NCBI RefSeq assembly: GCF_002995495.1
Contig: NZ_PVZV01000002.1
Location: 868,001 to 932,000 of the forward strand
Reading direction: 5' to 3'
DNA length: 64,000 bases
From: Actinocorallia populi
GTDB taxonomy: Bacteria > Actinomycetota > Actinomycetes > Streptosporangiales > Streptosporangiaceae
Shown here: piece after piece, positions 53,248 through 62,151 of the stretch
Layout: each line of letters starts with the position of its first letter
Position numbering within the stretch: the first letter of the stretch is position 1
Program-made: the position numbers and the translations under genes
The notes under the pieces: generated by a model
Told to the model about the DNA's origin: nothing
What the model saw: the letters and a program-made list of their open reading frames with translations, nothing else
The model's database searches: none

Positions 53248-53321
53248 TCCCCGCCGCCCGTCCGCGGCGGGCCGGGCGGGCGCACCCGCGGGGACGCCGC
53301 GGGGCGGCCGGAAAAGAGCGA

Positions 53322-53353
53322 TCCCCGGGCCTCCTTCGCGGGAGGGCCGGGGA
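53322..53353 (-). terminator. Intrinsic terminator after the 42-residue peptide gene
   Basis: CCTCC/GGAGG next to a TTCGCG loop extends to a ~13-bp stem with single-base bulges (53322–53353). Reading the minus strand it is followed by CGCTCTTTTCC, a U-run, so termination favours the minus-strand small gene. Confidence 0.75.
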
Positions 53354-53375
53354 CCACCGTCGGCACGGGGCCGTG

Positions 53376-53504
53376 TCAGATCTGGGTGCGCCGCGGGTTG
53401 GCGGTGTTGACCGGCCAGTTGGCGAGGGCGGCGGCCACTTCGTCGTCGGCGGCGACGGGCGTCTCGATCTCCTCGTTCACGGAGGCGGGCGACTGGTCGG
53501 TCAC
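53376..53504 (-). CDS. Small acidic peptide of unknown function (42 residues)
   Basis: GTG 53504 preceded by GAAGGGAAG opens a 42-codon gene encoding a peptide with an acidic N-terminal half (NEEIETPVAADDEVAAAL) and a distinct C-terminal segment, NWPVNTANPRRTQI, without cysteine. The gene has its own intrinsic terminator. A leader-plus-core layout like that of modified-peptide precursors is possible, but no radical-SAM, lanthionine, ATP-grasp or YcaO enzyme is adjacent. An in-frame TTG at 53585 would give 69 residues but lacks a ribosome-binding site. Confidence 0.5.
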   Translation of the reverse strand: MTDQSPASVNEEIETPVAADDEVAAALANWPVNTANPRRTQI

Positions 53505-53706
53505 GGCTGCTTCTTCCCTTCGCTCTGCGGCGGTCCCGGCGGGAGGCTCGGGTCCGGTCTGGAGACGGATGATGTTACCAGTCAAGGATATCCATCCCCT
53601 CGCACGTCAGAGAGCAGGCAAATCGGCCGTCAAGGGCCCATTTACTGTCATATGCCTGAAAACTTGGACTTGTCTAGACCCAACGGGCGGAACGCTCGGC
53701 TCCAGG

Positions 53707-54915
53707 TCAGAAACCCCGCACGTTGAGCAGGGGTTCCTTGACCCCGTCGGGATCGTCGCCGGCGTTCCAGTCGGTGCCCCCGGCGGTGATCAGGGCGTTC
53801 CGGACGGCCGACGGGGTGGCCGAGGGGTGGGCGGCCTTGTAGAGGGCGGCGGCCCCCGCGACGTGCGGCGCGGCCATGGAGGTGCCCGAGCTGACCTGGT
53901 AGCCGCCCTTGATCCAGGTGGAGCGGATGCACAGGCCGGGTGCGATGAGATCGACGTCGCGGCCGTGGTTGGAGAAGTTCGCCAGGGTGTCGTCGTCGTC
54001 GGCGACGCAGGTGGACGCGGCCTTGCCGCCGGGCTCGCCGTCGAAGTCCGCCAGCGCGCTGACGGTGATCACCTCGTCGTAGGCGGCGGGCACCCGCTTG
54101 GCGGAGTCGACGGAGGAGTTGCCCGCGGCCACCGCGTAGGTGACGCCGGCGGCCACCGAGGCGCACACCGCCTGGTGCAGGGCGTCGCGGTTGGTGTTGC
54201 CGCAGTCGCCGTCGTCGGTGCCGGTGGCGCCGAGGCTCAGGTTGGCGACCTCGATCTCGTCGGCGTTGGCGGTGACGTGGTCGACGCCGCAGATGATCGA
54301 CGAGAAGGAGCCGTTGCCGGAGTCGTCGAGCACCCGGACGGACCACAGCCGCACGCCCGGCGCCACGCCCACCACGCCCTGCCTGTTGTCGAGGGCGCCG
54401 ATCGTGCCCGCCACATGGGTGCCGTGGCCGTTGCCGTCGGCGGCCCCCACCCCGCCGGCGCAGTTCTTCGCGCCGGGGGCGTGCACGTTGAGGTCGGGGT
54501 GGTCGGCCTGGATCCCGGTGTCGACCACGGCGACGTCGACGTCGACGCGCTCGTCCACGGAGTCGAGGTCGGCGGTGGGGCTGGCCGGGGTGCCGACGCG
54601 GGCGATGCCGGTGGAGACGACCTGCGCCTCCAGCCGGACGCGCTGGTCGGTCTGGACGAACATCACCCGCGGGTCGTCGGAGATCTGCCGGGCCGCGGCG
54701 GCCGTCATGGAGGCCGCGTATCCGTGCAGGGCGTGGTTGTAGGTGTGCAGGAGTTTCGTCGAGTGCTTCCCGGAATGCTCCTGGGCGATCGAGACGGCGT
54801 CGGCGCCCTTCTTCAGCACCACGATGTACCCGTCGGGGTCGTCGGCCAGGACGGCGGGCATGGTGAGAGCGGTGAGAGCGACCGCCATGAGAGAGGCCGG
54901 GAACATGCGACGCAT
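53707..54915 (-). CDS. Secreted S8 (subtilisin-like) serine peptidase
   Basis: A ~402-residue pre-pro-subtilase. Signal peptide to about AVLA, an I9 inhibitor propeptide (DGYIVVLKKGADAVSIAQEH…ISDDPRVMFVQTDQ, to about residue 95), then the catalytic domain with Asp in VAVVDTGIQADHPDL, His in DGNGHGTHVAGT, oxyanion Asn in AVAAGNSSV and Ser in SSGTSMAAPHVAG. ATG 54915 is preferred to 54924 since GAAGGA is then 9 nt upstream. It is an extracellular protease, monocistronic, with a long palindrome-bearing upstream region. Confidence 0.93.
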   Translation of the reverse strand: MRRMFPASLMAVALTALTMPAVLADDPDGYIVVLKKGADAVSIAQEHSGKHSTKLLHTYNHALHGYAASMTAAAARQISDDPRVMFVQTDQRVRLEAQVVSTGIARVGTPASPTADLDSVDERVDVDVAVVDTGIQADHPDLNVHAPGAKNCAGGVGAADGNGHGTHVAGTIGALDNRQGVVGVAPGVRLWSVRVLDDSGNGSFSSIICGVDHVTANADEIEVANLSLGATGTDDGDCGNTNRDALHQAVCASVAAGVTYAVAAGNSSVDSAKRVPAAYDEVITVSALADFDGEPGGKAASTCVADDDDTLANFSNHGRDVDLIAPGLCIRSTWIKGGYQVSSGTSMAAPHVAGAAALYKAAHPSATPSAVRNALITAGGTDWNAGDDPDGVKEPLLNVRGF

Positions 54916-55338
54916 GGGGGGCATTCCTTCGGGATCGCGTCCTGCATCGGAACTTGACTCGTTGATGATAAGCCGTCACGTCGATTGTTCGGAGCATTTC
55001 GACGCCGTCGGTGAATTCATGTCGCACAACGAACCGGTCATTCCGTGAATATTCACGAAAGGGGAAAAATGCTTTCCGGTGACATGCGGTAACTGATCAT
55101 GACAAGGCGGGTGATTTTCTGGGATCTCGCGTGAATTTCCGGCGGAGCAGGGGCGCGCCGCCCCGGTCCCCGACCGGGCGGCGGGAAAGGCGCCCGGCGG
55201 TCCCGCCCCGTGCGGGGCCGGTCGCAGGCCGTGACCGCGTCGGTATCGATGCGCCATCATTGGGCCCCCCTCGCTGGATCCGCGCTCTGGAACGCCCCAT
55301 CATGGAGACACACCTGATGGAGACGAAGGGGCGGCACG
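54916..55338. other. Long divergent intergenic region with palindromes
   Basis: A 423-nt gap between the divergent S8 peptidase and XRE regulator genes. It holds a 14-bp perfect palindrome CGTGAATATTCACG (55044–55057, extendable to about 20 bp with mismatches), a second dyad TGAATTCA (55012–55019) and a GC-rich hairpin (55157–55182). The part nearest the peptidase is unusually AT-rich for this genome, as promoter regions are. An Arg-rich open frame at 55131–55349 is not supported as a gene. Confidence 0.55.
55044..55057. promoter_or_regulatory. Palindromic operator CGTGAATATTCACG
   Basis: Perfect 14-bp palindrome flanked by TTC…GAA, about 130 nt upstream of the peptidase start. Together with TGAATTCA at 55012–55019 it suggests a dimeric regulator of the S8 gene; which one is unknown. 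Confidence 0.5.
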
Positions 55339-56244
55339 ATGACGACTGACCTCGCGAGCGCGGCCGCGGGCACGGCCGCGCTCGCCGGCGAGTGGCGGGC
55401 CGGCCCCACCGCGCCCCGGATGATCCTCGGCGCCCAGCTGCGCCGGCTCCGGGAGGCGCGGAGCATCACCCGGGAGGCCGCGGCCGACGTCATCCGCGGC
55501 TCCGAGTCGAAGATCAGCCGGATGGAGCTGGGCCGCCACAAGTTCAAGCCCCGCGACCTCGAGGACCTCCTGGAGCTGTACGGGGTCGTCGAGGAGGCCG
55601 ATCGCGCCGTCCTGCTGGAGCTGGGCCGCCAGTCCGGCCTGCCCGGCTGGTGGCAGCCCTACAGCGACCTGGTCCCGTTGTGGTTCGAGCCCTGCCTCGG
55701 CCTGGAGCAGGCCGCCAGCGTCATCCGCGGCTACGAGATCCGCGCGGTCCACGACCTGCTGCAGACCCCCGACTACGCCAGGGCCGAGCTGGCCCGCCGC
55801 CACCAGGGCGAGACCCGGGAGCGCCTGGCCCGGCGGCTGGAGCTGCGCCTGCACCGCCAGGAGGTGCTGACCCGTCCGGGCGGCGCGCGCCTGTGGGTGG
55901 TCCTGGACGAGGCCGCGCTGCGCCGTCCGGCGGGCGGCAGGGCGCTGATGCGCGCCCAGTTCGACCACCTGGTCGAGCTGTCCTCCCGCCCGAACGTGCG
56001 GATCCAGATCCTGCCGTTCTCCCACGGCGTGCACGCCGCCAGCGGCACCCCGATCACCCTCCTGCGGCTGCCCGCGGGCGACCTCCCCGACGTGGTCTTC
56101 CTGGAGCGCCACAACGACGGCACCTACCCCGACCGCGCCGTCGACGTCCTGCGCTACCGCCAGCTCGTCGACGAGATCGGCACGTACGCCCTGCGCCCCG
56201 AGCAGACCCCGCAGTTCCTGGACCGCGTCCTGCGCGACCTGTGA
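55339..56244 (+). CDS. XRE-family HTH regulator with DUF5753 domain
   Basis: A 301-residue regulator. The XRE HTH lies at about 28–85 (LGAQLRRLREARSITREAAADVIRGSESKISRMELGR) and the DUF5753 domain fills the rest, with LQTPDYARAEL, WVVLDEAALRRP and VRIQILPFSHG blocks. Such proteins are very numerous in filamentous actinobacteria and are normally followed by a small DUF397 gene; none is found here, so it appears to be an orphan. GAAGGGG lies 8 nt before ATG 55339. Targets are unknown, possibly the divergent peptidase. Confidence 0.92.
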   Translation: MTTDLASAAAGTAALAGEWRAGPTAPRMILGAQLRRLREARSITREAAADVIRGSESKISRMELGRHKFKPRDLEDLLELYGVVEEADRAVLLELGRQSGLPGWWQPYSDLVPLWFEPCLGLEQAASVIRGYEIRAVHDLLQTPDYARAELARRHQGETRERLARRLELRLHRQEVLTRPGGARLWVVLDEAALRRPAGGRALMRAQFDHLVELSSRPNVRIQILPFSHGVHAASGTPITLLRLPAGDLPDVVFLERHNDGTYPDRAVDVLRYRQLVDEIGTYALRPEQTPQFLDRVLRDL

Positions 56245-56268
56245 TCCGCGGCGGCCGCGTCCGGGGCG

Positions 56269-57036
56269 TCAGTCCTGGGCGAGGCAGCCGCGGACGCCCT
56301 CGGTGCGGCCCTGGCCGAAGGCGGTGACGCGCTGGATGGCGTCGCCGTGGGCGGTCGGGTCGGTCCACGCGTAGTCGTCGCCGAAGGCCGACAGCGCGGT
56401 GCCGATCTCGGTGGTGTCGCCCTCCTCCCACTCCAGGACGCCGTCGTTCTTGGCGCCCCACAGGACCGCGCCGGCCAGGCAGTCGGCCTGGAGCTCGTTG
56501 GCCTCGGCGACCAGGTTCACCTGGAGCCGGTTCTGGACGGCGTGCGCCCACTCGTGCGCGATGACCAGGTAGATCCAGGCGTCGCCCTGGGCGTAGCCCT
56601 CGCGCATCAGCTGGAAGTCCCAGGCGATGTAGTCCTCGGGGATGCAGTAGTAGGCGTTGAACGCCTCGGCGAGCTGACCGCCGCAGGAGGGGCGGTGGGG
56701 GTCGTCGGCCTGGTAGGCGCCCACGACGCGCGGCGGGGTGTAGGAGCCGGTGAAGAACTCCGACCAGTGGGTGCTCCAGTAGGTGTCGATGACCTGGACG
56801 GCGTCGCCGATCTCCTTGGTGACGTCGGCGTCGGAGAAGTGCGCGCCGGGAGCGGGCGGGGCGGTCTGCACGGGGGCGGGGGGCGGGTCTCCGGCGTTGG
56901 GCGCCCCGGTGTTGGGGCCGGGCTTCATGGTGGGCGCGTTCGTGAGCGGGGTCCCGACGTCGCCCACCTGGAACCCGCAGCCCGCGGTGGTGGCCACGAC
57001 GGCGGCCAGCGCGAGGGGGAGGAGGCGTTTGAACAT
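56269..57036 (-). CDS. Lipoprotein neutral zinc metallopeptidase (YpfJ/DUF2268-like)
   Basis: A 255-residue exported lipoprotein: signal MFKRLLPLALAAVVATTAGC, a Pro/Asn/Gly-rich linker to about residue 75, then a compact domain with the zinc site HEWAH (IAHEWAHAVQNR) and a further Glu/Asp ligand region NELQADCLAGA. This is the pattern of bacterial putative neutral zinc metallopeptidases. ATG 57036 has GGAG 6 nt upstream. Substrates unknown; located outside the membrane by the lipobox. Confidence 0.85.
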   Translation of the reverse strand: MFKRLLPLALAAVVATTAGCGFQVGDVGTPLTNAPTMKPGPNTGAPNAGDPPPAPVQTAPPAPGAHFSDADVTKEIGDAVQVIDTYWSTHWSEFFTGSYTPPRVVGAYQADDPHRPSCGGQLAEAFNAYYCIPEDYIAWDFQLMREGYAQGDAWIYLVIAHEWAHAVQNRLQVNLVAEANELQADCLAGAVLWGAKNDGVLEWEEGDTTEIGTALSAFGDDYAWTDPTAHGDAIQRVTAFGQGRTEGVRGCLAQD

Positions 57037-57133
57037 GTCTTGCTCCGGGGGGTCAGGGCGGGGGACCATCCACGACTTCTGACTCCACAAAGGGGAAAAC
57101 GGTTCGCTTTTCGGGCACGGATCTCGGAGATCG

Positions 57134-58240
57134 TCACAGGTGGGCGGCCGGGTCGCTCAGGACCCGGCGCAGCGCGCGGCCCGCGGCGCCCAGCACCGCG
57201 GCGTCCGGGCCGGTCGCGGAGGGGGCGAGCGCGGGGGGCGCGGGGCGCAGCGCGCCGAGCCGTCCGGCCAGGACGGCCGCGACGTGCGGGGCGAGCCAGG
57301 GGAAGAGCGGCACGTAGCAGCCGCCGAGCACGATCGTGCCGGGGTCGAGGAGGTTCACCGCCGAGGCCAGGGCCAGGCCCAGGGCGCGCCCGGCCCGCCC
57401 GCACGCCGCCGCGGCCTCCGGATCGCCCGCGGCCAGGGCGCCGGGGGAGGGCAGGACGTCCTGCCCCGCGTACACCTCCAGGCAGCCCCGGCTCCCGCAC
57501 CGGCAGGCAGGCCCGCCGTCGGCGACGACCACGTGGCCCAGCTCGCCCGCCAGGCCCGACGCGCCGCGCAGGAGCCCGCCGTCGCGGACGATGCCCGCGC
57601 CGATGCCGGTCTCGCCGGAGACGTAGAGGAAGTCCCGGGGCGCGCCGCCGAACTCCAGCTCGCCCAGGGCCGCGAGGTTGGCCTCGTTCTCCACCGCCAG
57701 GGGGCGGCCGGACGGGAGGGCCGCGACGTCGACGTTCCGCCAGCCGAGATGGGGCGCGTGGTGGATCAGCCCGTCCCCGACCGTCCCGGGCACGGCCAGG
57801 ACCGTCCCGGCGATCCGCAGGGACGGCACCTCGGCCAGCGCCTCGCCGGCCAGGCGGTCCAGCGCGGCCAGCACCCGGCCGGGGTCGCCGGAGCGGTTGT
57901 CGGTGCGGACGGTGCGCCGCGCCCGGACGGCGCGGGTCAGGTCGACCACGCAGGCCGTCAGGGAGCCGACGTTGACCTCCAGGCCGAGCGCGGCGACCCG
58001 TTCGCCGCTCAGCCGCACCTCGGTGCCGGGCCTGCCGCGCTCCCCGCCGCGGACGGCCGGCGCCTCGGCGACCAGCCCGGCGGCGAGCAGGTCGGCGACC
58101 AGGCTGGAGACCGTGGTCTTGGTCAGCCCGGTGAGCTCGGCCAGCGCGGCGCGGGTCAGCGGGCCGCTCCCGGCGACCTCGCCCAGGACCAGGCCGAGGT
58201 TGCGGGCGCGCATCGCCCCGTGGCGTACCGGTTGGTTCAC
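57134..58240 (-). CDS. xylR: ROK-family xylose operon repressor
   Basis: A 368-residue ROK regulator: N-terminal winged helix (TRAALAELTGLTKTTVSSLVADLLAAGLV, about 28–58), then a sugar-kinase-like domain with GETGIGAGIV, and the ROK zinc motif GELGHVVV…CRCGSRGCLE. It is divergent from xylAB, and the 106-nt gap holds a palindromic operator. It is expected to repress xylAB until xylose or a derivative binds. Confidence 0.9.
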   Translation of the reverse strand: MNQPVRHGAMRARNLGLVLGEVAGSGPLTRAALAELTGLTKTTVSSLVADLLAAGLVAEAPAVRGGERGRPGTEVRLSGERVAALGLEVNVGSLTACVVDLTRAVRARRTVRTDNRSGDPGRVLAALDRLAGEALAEVPSLRIAGTVLAVPGTVGDGLIHHAPHLGWRNVDVAALPSGRPLAVENEANLAALGELEFGGAPRDFLYVSGETGIGAGIVRDGGLLRGASGLAGELGHVVVADGGPACRCGSRGCLEVYAGQDVLPSPGALAAGDPEAAAACGRAGRALGLALASAVNLLDPGTIVLGGCYVPLFPWLAPHVAAVLAGRLGALRPAPPALAPSATGPDAAVLGAAGRALRRVLSDPAAHL

Positions 58241-58271
58241 GGTCTTGACGATGCCATCTCCCTGTGGTCGT

Positions 58272-58296
58272 ATTTAGTTCATATTATGGATTAAAT
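58272..58296. promoter_or_regulatory. XylR operator between xylR and xylA
   Basis: ATTTAGTTCAT (58272–58282), ATT, ATGGATTAAAT (58286–58296) is an imperfect inverted repeat matching at 9 of 11 positions per arm. It is strikingly AT-rich, like known ROK-type xyl operators of actinomycetes, and is placed to control both divergent genes. Confidence 0.85.
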
Positions 58297-58346
58297 CAGG
58301 ACGGCGCCACCGGCGTACCGGCCGCGGCTCGAGAGGGACCCCAGAG

Positions 58347-59492
58347 ATGAACGCCTACACCCCCAAGCCCGAAGACCGCTTCACCTTCGGCCTGTGGACC
58401 GTCGGCTGGCAGGCGCGCGACCCCTTCGGCGACGCGACCCGGCCCCCGCTGGACCCGGCCGAGGCCCTGCACCGCCTCGCCGAGCTGGGCGCCTACGGCG
58501 TCACCTTCCACGACGACGACCTGCTGGCCGTCGAGTCCGACCGCGGCAAGGCGGTCGAGAACTTCAAGCGCGCCCTGGCCGAGACCGGCCTCAAGGTGCC
58601 GATGGCGACCACGAACCTGTTCACCCACCCCGTCTTCAAGGACGGCGCGTTCACCAGCAACGACCGCGACATCCGCCGGTACGCGCTGCGCAAGGTCATC
58701 CGCAACATCGACCTCGCCGTGGAGCTGGGCGCGACCACCTACGTGTGCTGGGGCGGCCGCGAGGGCGCCGAGTCCGTCGCCGCCAAGGACGTCCGGGTCG
58801 CGCTCGACCGCTACAAGGAGGGCCTGGACCTCCTGACCTCCTACGTCGTCGAGCAGGGCTACGACCTGCGGTTCGCGCTGGAGCCCAAGCCGAACGAGCC
58901 GCGCGGCGACATCCTCCTGCCGACCATCGGCCACGCGCTGGCGTTCATCAACGAGCTGGAGCGCCCCGAGCTCGTCGGCGTCAACCCCGAGGTCGGCCAC
59001 GAGCAGATGGCGGGCCTGAACTTCACCCACGGCATCGCCCAGGCGCTGTGGCAGGGCAAGCTCTTCCACATCGACCTCAACGGCCAGCACGGGCCCCGCT
59101 ACGACCAGGACCTGATCTTCGGGCACGGCGACCTCAAGGACGCCTTCTTCCTCGTCGACCTGCTGGAGTCCGGCGGCTACGACGGCCCCCGCCACTTCGA
59201 CTACAAGCCGCTGCGCACCGACATGGACGTGTGGCCGTCCGCCGCCGCCAACATGCGCACCTACCTGATCCTCAAGGAGAAGGCCGCCGCGTTCCGCGCC
59301 GACCCCGAGGTCGTCGAGGCGCTGGCCGCCTCCCGCGCGCCCGAACTGGCCCTGCCGGCGCTCGCCGCGGACGAGAGCATCGCCGACCTGCTGGCCGAGG
59401 AGTTCGACCCGGACGCCGCCGCCCTGCGCGACAGCGCCTACACCCGGGTCAACCAGCTCGCCCTCGAGCACCTCATGGGAGTGCGGGGATGA
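58347..59492 (+). CDS. xylA: Xylose isomerase
   Basis: A 381-residue class I (actinobacterial-type) xylose isomerase converting D-xylose to D-xylulose (and glucose to fructose). Characteristic blocks are [26 protein letters not shown] (substrate His), [34 protein letters not shown] (metal-ligand Glu and Lys) and [17 protein letters not shown] (metal-ligand Asp residues). Length is normal (about 387). It is the first gene of xylAB and overlaps xylB as ATGA. Confidence 0.97.
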   Translation: MNAYTPKPEDRFTFGLWTVGWQARDPFGDATRPPLDPAEALHRLAELGAYGVTFHDDDLLAVESDRGKAVENFKRALAETGLKVPMATTNLFTHPVFKDGAFTSNDRDIRRYALRKVIRNIDLAVELGATTYVCWGGREGAESVAAKDVRVALDRYKEGLDLLTSYVVEQGYDLRFALEPKPNEPRGDILLPTIGHALAFINELERPELVGVNPEVGHEQMAGLNFTHGIAQALWQGKLFHIDLNGQHGPRYDQDLIFGHGDLKDAFFLVDLLESGGYDGPRHFDYKPLRTDMDVWPSAAANMRTYLILKEKAAAFRADPEVVEALAASRAPELALPALAADESIADLLAEEFDPDAAALRDSAYTRVNQLALEHLMGVRG

Positions 59493-60865
59493 CCCTCGTC
59501 GCCGGGGTGGACTCCTCCACCCAGAGCTGCAAGGTGGTGGTGCGGGACGCGGCGACCGGCGCGCTCGTCCGCGAGGGCGCCGCCCCGCACCCGCCCGGCA
59601 CCGAGGTCGCCCCCGCGGCCTGGCGGGACGCCTTCGAGCGGGCCGCCGAGGCGGCGGGCGGGCTGGCGGACGTCGCCGCCCTGGCCATCGCCGCCCAGCA
59701 GCACGGCATGGTCTGCCTGGACGAGCGCGGCGAGGTCGTCCGCGACGCGCTGCTGTGGAACGACACCCGCTCGGCCGGGGCCGCCGCCGGCCTGGTGGCC
59801 GAGCGGGGCCCCCGCTGGTGGGCCGAGGCCGTCGGCAGCGTGCCCGTCGCGTCCTTCACCGTCTCCAAGCTGCGCTGGCTGGCCGAGCACGAGCCGGACG
59901 CCGCCCGCCGCACCGCCGCGGTCTGCCTGCCCCACGACTGGCTGACGGGCCGTCTCACGGGCGGCCTGACCACCGACCGGGGCGACGCGTCGGGCACCGG
60001 CTACTGGTCGCCCGTCACCGGCGAGTACCGCCACGACATCCTGCGGGACGCCTTCGGCGCGGTCCCGGAGCTGCCGCGGGTGCTCGGCCCGCGGGAACGG
60101 GCGGGGGAGTGGAACGGGCTGCCCGTCGCCCCCGGCACCGGCGACAACATGGCCGCCATGCTCGGCGTGGGCGGCCGCCCTGGCGACGTCGTCGTCTCGA
60201 TCGGCACGTCCGGAACGGCCTTCGCCGTCGCGGAGGCGCCCAGCGCCGACGCCTCGGGCAAGGTCGCAGGCTTCGCCGACGCCACCGGCCGCTACCTCCC
60301 CCTGGTCTGCACCCTCAACGCCGCCCGCGTCCTGGACGCCGCCGCGGAACTTCTCGGAGTGGGTCTGGACCGGCTCTCCGAACTCGCCCTGAGCGCCCCT
60401 CCGGGCTCCGACGGGCTGGTGTTCCTGCCGTACCTGGAAGGAGAACGCACCCCCAACCTCCCTGAGGCCACCGGTTCCCTGCACGGTCTGCGCCTGGCCA
60501 CCTCCACGCCCGCCCACCTGGCACGCGCCGCCGTCGAGGGCCTCCTGTGCCACCTGGCCGACGCCGTCGACGCCCTCGGGCTCGAGCCGGAACGCGTCCT
60601 CCTCATCGGGGGCGGCGCCCGCTCCGAGGCGGTCCGCCGCATCGCCCCGTCCGTCTTCGGCCGCCCCGTCCTCGTCCCCGAACCGGGCGAGTACGTCGCC
60701 ACGGGCGCCGCCCGCCAGGCCGCCTGGCTTCTCGCGGACACCCCCGAGCCCCCGGAGTGGACGTCGGCGAAGGAGGAACGGTACGAAGCCGAACCCGCTC
60801 CCCACGTTCGGGAGCGCTACTCGGAGGTCAGCACACCGCTCCTGCGGGCAGAGACCGAGGCCTGA
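59489..60865 (+). CDS. xylB: Xylulokinase
   Basis: A 458-residue FGGY-family kinase phosphorylating D-xylulose for entry into the pentose phosphate pathway. [15 protein letters not shown] is the N-terminal phosphate motif, LLWNDTRS and QQHGMVC bind sugar, [11 protein letters not shown] and [15 protein letters not shown] belong to the ATP site. Its last 49 nt overlap the convergent adenylosuccinate-synthetase-like gene. Confidence 0.95.
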   Translation: MTLVAGVDSSTQSCKVVVRDAATGALVREGAAPHPPGTEVAPAAWRDAFERAAEAAGGLADVAALAIAAQQHGMVCLDERGEVVRDALLWNDTRSAGAAAGLVAERGPRWWAEAVGSVPVASFTVSKLRWLAEHEPDAARRTAAVCLPHDWLTGRLTGGLTTDRGDASGTGYWSPVTGEYRHDILRDAFGAVPELPRVLGPRERAGEWNGLPVAPGTGDNMAAMLGVGGRPGDVVVSIGTSGTAFAVAEAPSADASGKVAGFADATGRYLPLVCTLNAARVLDAAAELLGVGLDRLSELALSAPPGSDGLVFLPYLEGERTPNLPEATGSLHGLRLATSTPAHLARAAVEGLLCHLADAVDALGLEPERVLLIGGGARSEAVRRIAPSVFGRPVLVPEPGEYVATGAARQAAWLLADTPEPPEWTSAKEERYEAEPAPHVRERYSEVSTPLLRAETEA

Positions 60866-62151
60866 GACCGGTCGAAGACAGTTGTCAGCGGCCCCTTCTT
60901 GTCGGCGGAAGTCGACCCGTAGGACTCCAGCAGGATCGGTGTGCGCAGCGCCCGGCCGATGTCGGCCGGGCCGGTCACCCACCCGTCGTAGACGGGACGC
61001 ATTCCCGTCAGGCGTCGGGTGAGCTGCTCCTGGGCGTCCAGGTCCCGCGCGTGGACGGGAATCCGCTCCAAGGTGTCGTAGGAGCCGCACATGCGTACCG
61101 GCGGGGCGTCCAGGTGGGTGACGGCCAGGCCGTCCACACCGCCCGCCGCCTCCAGCGCGTAGCGGATCGCGACGGCGTCGAAGTGGCCGACGCGGAAGGA
61201 TCCCTGCCACGTGCCGTGGGCGTTGTGCGGTTCGGGGAGGTCGAGTCCGGAGTCCTCGGTGACGAAAGGACCGGGACCGTGCCGGGTGAGGTACTTGCGG
61301 ACGACGCCCAGGCGGAGCGCGTCCGAGCCTTCCAGGAGTTCCACGGCGTTGGCGAACGTGGTGGTGGACCAGGTCGTGTACGGGTGGAAGCCGTGCCACT
61401 CGTCCAGCAGGACGCCCTGGGCGCCTTCGAAGACGGCGGGAGCGTCCCGAAGGAGACCCCGCAGGAAGTCCTCGCGCACGATCTGGACGGCTGAGCCGAA
61501 GGCCAGGAACGCTTCGGCGCAGTCGTCGACCGGCGGTACGTCCAGGGTGGGAAAGAGGGAGAGCGCCCAGTCGCGGACCTGGCGCAGGAGCCTGCGCAGC
61601 CGTGCGGGGGAGTGGCAGTCGCCCGCACGGGGCGCCTCGGGGTGTTCGAGCGCGTAGGAGGCGGTCTCTCCGATGCCCATCCCGCACGAGCCGTGGCGGC
61701 CGTCGCCGCGTGCCAACTCGCGTGCGCGGTTGACGGCACGGTGGTACGGGGTCGTCAGCAGGGCAGAGGCGTCCACCGTCAGCCGGTCGAGGGCGTCCGG
61801 CACGCCGAGGGAACGCAGGTGCGCGGCCTCGGCGGCCAGGGCCAGGGGATCGACCAGCATGAAGCGCGACAGGTGGGTCCGGACGCCCGGGGTGAACGTG
61901 CCGGACCCGAACTGCGCGAACGTGTGGTGACGGCCGTCGGTCGTCACCACGTTGTGCGCGGCCTGGGCTCCGCCGTTGAACCGCACGACCGTCCGGGCGG
62001 ACCCCTGAGCGCACAGGCGGTCCACGACGGTGCCCTTGCCGGAGTCGCCGAAGCCCAGATCGACGACGATGCAATGCCGGGGGACGTCCCCCGAACCCCC
62101 GCGAGGGCTCGACCGATCCTCGCTCCGCTGCGGTCGTTCGAGCCCTGTCAC
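60817..62151 (-). CDS. Divergent adenylosuccinate synthetase paralog
   Basis: A 444-residue PurA-superfamily GTPase-ligase. The P-loop is [12 protein letters not shown]: Asp36 (E. coli Asp13) is kept but the neighbouring Glu14 is Ser37. His66 matches catalytic His41, EGAQGVLLD is intact, and the guanine motif is THLD. The IMP loop GTTGRGIGP becomes GSCGMGIGE (154–162), and the Arg-rich aspartate loop TTGRRRR is replaced around HGTWQGSFR (312–320), keeping a single Arg. It may therefore ligate a different amine to a different base, or have become regulatory. GTG 62151 overlaps the vWA stop; the ~22-residue N-terminal extension may be untranslated. Confidence 0.82.
   Translation of the reverse strand: MTGLERPQRSEDRSSPRGGSGDVPRHCIVVDLGFGDSGKGTVVDRLCAQGSARTVVRFNGGAQAAHNVVTTDGRHHTFAQFGSGTFTPGVRTHLSRFMLVDPLALAAEAAHLRSLGVPDALDRLTVDASALLTTPYHRAVNRARELARGDGRHGSCGMGIGETASYALEHPEAPRAGDCHSPARLRRLLRQVRDWALSLFPTLDVPPVDDCAEAFLAFGSAVQIVREDFLRGLLRDAPAVFEGAQGVLLDEWHGFHPYTTWSTTTFANAVELLEGSDALRLGVVRKYLTRHGPGPFVTEDSGLDLPEPHNAHGTWQGSFRVGHFDAVAIRYALEAAGGVDGLAVTHLDAPPVRMCGSYDTLERIPVHARDLDAQEQLTRRLTGMRPVYDGWVTGPADIGRALRTPILLESYGSTSADKKGPLTTVFDRSQASVSARRSGVLTSE

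Noticed and set aside
53505-53585. TTG start giving a 69-residue version of the small peptide
   Set aside because: No Shine-Dalgarno precedes it, and the added segment lacks the acidic composition of the rest.
55131-55349. Open frame of 72 codons upstream of the XRE gene
   Set aside because: Arg/Pro-rich translation typical of random GC-rich DNA, no ribosome-binding site, and overlap with the regulator start.
60817-62151. Synthetase paralog as a phage-type PurZ (2-aminoadenine pathway)
   Set aside because: As I recall, PurZ enzymes replace the catalytic Asp of the P-loop region, whereas Asp36 is kept here and only the next residue (Glu to Ser) changes. No phage or DNA-modification genes are nearby.
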